DNA of 6,772 nucleotides from Thermoanaerobacterales bacterium (GTDB lineage: Bacteria > Bacillota > Thermosediminibacteria > Thermosediminibacterales > Tepidanaerobacteraceae), in the NCBI GenBank assembly GCA_012839145.1, contig DUNY01000408.1, forward strand, positions 1 to 6,772, given 5' to 3'. Shown here one piece after another: positions 5,264-6,772 of the stretch. The notes below the pieces were generated by a model. It made no database searches. It was not told the origin of the DNA and worked only from the letters and a program-made list of their open reading frames with translations. A program made the position numbers and the translations under genes. The stretch's first letter is position 1, and every line of letters begins with the position of its first letter.

Positions 5264-6772
5264 GTGCCAGAGATAGAACACCGGGTGGAAATGAGTCATA
5301 TTCACAAAAGCTTTGACGGCGTTGTAGCATTACATGATGTAAACTTCTCTGTAAAGCCTGGGGAAATACACGCTCTTGTTGGCGAAAACGGTGCCGGAAA
5401 ATCCACGCTCATTCGTATCCTTTCAGGTGCCCTTCAACCAGATAAGGGAGAAATAAAGCTAAAGGGCAAAAAAGTAGATATCACTAAACCCAATGATGGA
5501 TTAAAGAATGGTATTTCTGTTATTTATCAGGAATTCGCACTATTTCAACATCTTACCGTAGCAGAAAACATATTCATTGATGAATTTAGAGAAAATCGCG
5601 GCTTCATTGACTGGAAAAGTATAAAACGCAGAGCACAGGAGTTCCTGAATGAGGTTGGATTTGGAAACATCAACGTCAATGCACGAGTAAGAGACCTAAG
5701 TGTCGCATATCAACAGGTTGTTGAAATCTGTAAGGCATTGACAAGAAATGCATCGGTTTTGGTTTTGGACGAACCTACTGCCGTTTTGACAAATAAAGAG
5801 GTGGAAAGACTTTTTGAGTTGATCGAAAACCTAAAAAACAAAGGCGTATCCATTGTTTATATATCACATCGCCTTGATGAAATCTTCAGGATATCTGACA
5901 GAATAACCGTATTGAAAGACGGTAGGTATGTTGACACAGTTGAAACATCATCTACAGATGCCGGGCAGCTTGTTAATTTAATGATTGGCAGAGACCTTAA
6001 GACTTATTTCCCAGAAAGAACTTCTAAGATGGGAAAAACAGTTTTAAGTGCCGAACATATTCGTGCTGGAATGGCCGTAAAAGATATATCATTTAATGTG
6101 CGTGAGGGTGAAGTCCTGGGTTTAAGCGGACTTGTGGGAGCCGGTCGCACTGAAGCCATGAGAGCGATTTTAGGGGTGGATAAGTTAGATAGCGGTAAAG
6201 TTGTTCTAAATGGTAAGGAAATTAAAATTAAATCCCCCCAACATGCGTATCAATTAGGAATCGGTTTTTTACCGGAAGATCGTAAAACGCAGGGTGTACT
6301 ATTGAAAATGCCGATTTTATATAATATCACGATATCTTGCCTTGGTAACTTTTGTAAAATGGGTTGGATCAACAGGAAACAAGAGACCCAATATGCTAAT
6401 AAGCTTTCACAAGAATTGGCTATTAAAGCAGCTTCCCTGAATAATAAAGTTGCAAGTTTGTCAGGTGGTAATCAGCAAAAAGTTGCAATTGCAAAATTAC
6501 TGGCATCTAATTGCAAAGTTTTGATTTTAGATGAACCAACAAGAGGCGTAGATGTTGGTGCAAAAATTGAAATTTTTAAAATTATAAATTCAATGGTAGA
6601 AAAGAAAAATGCTGTTATTATAATCTCTTCAGAAATGACTGAAATAATTGGTCTATGTGACAGGGCAATAGTTATCAGGGAAGGTCGAAGTGTCGGTGAG
6701 CTGCAAAAGCATGAATTAAGTGAATTAAACCTTATTAAATATTCAATGGGGGTAAATGAAGATGCAAGCTAA
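5264..6772 (+). CDS. Sugar ABC importer ATP-binding protein, CUT2 family (RbsA/XylG/MglA type)
   Basis: A 502-residue protein with two fused ABC ATPase domains, the length and layout of the CUT2 family that energises uptake of monosaccharides and related polyols. It acts on the cytoplasmic face of the membrane with a permease and an extracellular binding protein. Domain 1 is catalytically complete: Walker A GENGAGKST (40-48), Q-loop Gln89, signature region LSVAYQQ (145-151), Walker B VLVLDEPT (165-172) and switch His202. Domain 2 has GLVGAGRTE (289-297) in place of Walker A, with Arg295 for lysine, then LSGGNQQK (399-406), Walker B LILDEPTRG (420-428) and ISSE instead of the switch His. This asymmetry is normal for the family. 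The GTG start is supported by AAAGGGGG (5246-5253). The 3' end overlaps the likely permease start. The transported sugar cannot be read from this subunit. Confidence 0.95.
   Translation: MPEIEHRVEMSHIHKSFDGVVALHDVNFSVKPGEIHALVGENGAGKSTLIRILSGALQPDKGEIKLKGKKVDITKPNDGLKNGISVIYQEFALFQHLTVAENIFIDEFRENRGFIDWKSIKRRAQEFLNEVGFGNINVNARVRDLSVAYQQVVEICKALTRNASVLVLDEPTAVLTNKEVERLFELIENLKNKGVSIVYISHRLDEIFRISDRITVLKDGRYVDTVETSSTDAGQLVNLMIGRDLKTYFPERTSKMGKTVLSAEHIRAGMAVKDISFNVREGEVLGLSGLVGAGRTEAMRAILGVDKLDSGKVVLNGKEIKIKSPQHAYQLGIGFLPEDRKTQGVLLKMPILYNITISCLGNFCKMGWINRKQETQYANKLSQELAIKAASLNNKVASLSGGNQQKVAIAKLLASNCKVLILDEPTRGVDVGAKIEIFKIINSMVEKKNAVIIISSEMTEIIGLCDRAIVIREGRSVGELQKHELSELNLIKYSMGVNEDAS
6762..6772 (+). 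CDS. Probable start of the next gene, expected CUT2 permease (partial)
   Basis: An ATG at 6762-6764 lies inside the end of the ATPase gene in another frame, overlapping it by at least 11 bases, with a G-rich site GGGGG (6748-6752) nine bases upstream. CUT2 ATPase genes are usually followed directly by their permease gene, often overlapping. Only three codons and two bases are visible, so product and even start are inferred from position. Confidence 0.35.

Noticed and set aside
6128..6154. Degenerate second Walker A (Arg for Lys) and missing switch His in the second ABC domain
   Set aside because: This asymmetry is usual for RbsA/MglA/XylG-type proteins and does not indicate a broken gene.

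Overview
The window looks like part of a carbohydrate or polyol utilisation locus from a low-G+C Gram-positive bacterium, most likely a member of the Clostridia. The reasons are AT-rich intergenic DNA, strong AGGAG-type ribosome binding sites, GTG starts with good Shine-Dalgarno sequences, and the gene families present. The species cannot be named from the sequence alone.

Left half (1-3682, minus strand): a tightly packed four-gene operon. In transcription order it holds two different zinc-dependent medium-chain dehydrogenases (3682-2672 and 2631-1612), then the N-terminal half (1565-714) and the C-terminal half (714 to beyond base 1) of a two-subunit transketolase. Gaps are 40 and 46 bases, and the two transketolase genes overlap by one base in a TAATG junction. 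The C-terminal subunit runs off the left edge.

Middle (3683-5263): a 267-base divergent control region, an AraC-family regulator with an N-terminal cupin (3950-4873, plus strand), and a 390-base non-coding stretch. The divergent region carries a good minus-strand promoter candidate with an imperfect inverted repeat just upstream of its -35 box. A 12-base sequence from that repeat recurs in the hairpin directly after the araC-type gene. The 390-base stretch also contains a 17-base direct repeat (one mismatch) with a 22-bp period, and a perfect 9-bp inverted repeat spanning 79 bases.

Right end (5264-6772, plus strand): a complete 502-residue ATP-binding subunit of a ribose/xylose/galactose-type (CUT2) ABC importer. 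The probable first codons of the next gene, expected to be the permease, overlap its end.

Working model (inference): the importer brings in a sugar or polyol, the two dehydrogenases carry out oxidation/reduction or epimerisation at hydroxyl-bearing carbons, and the split transketolase moves a two-carbon unit from the resulting ketose. The AraC-type protein senses an inducer and activates the dehydrogenase operon and perhaps the transporter operon. No kinase, isomerase or substrate-binding protein lies in the window, so the substrate is undetermined. The transketolase lacks the usual acidic residue in its acceptor loop, which hints at an unusual acceptor.
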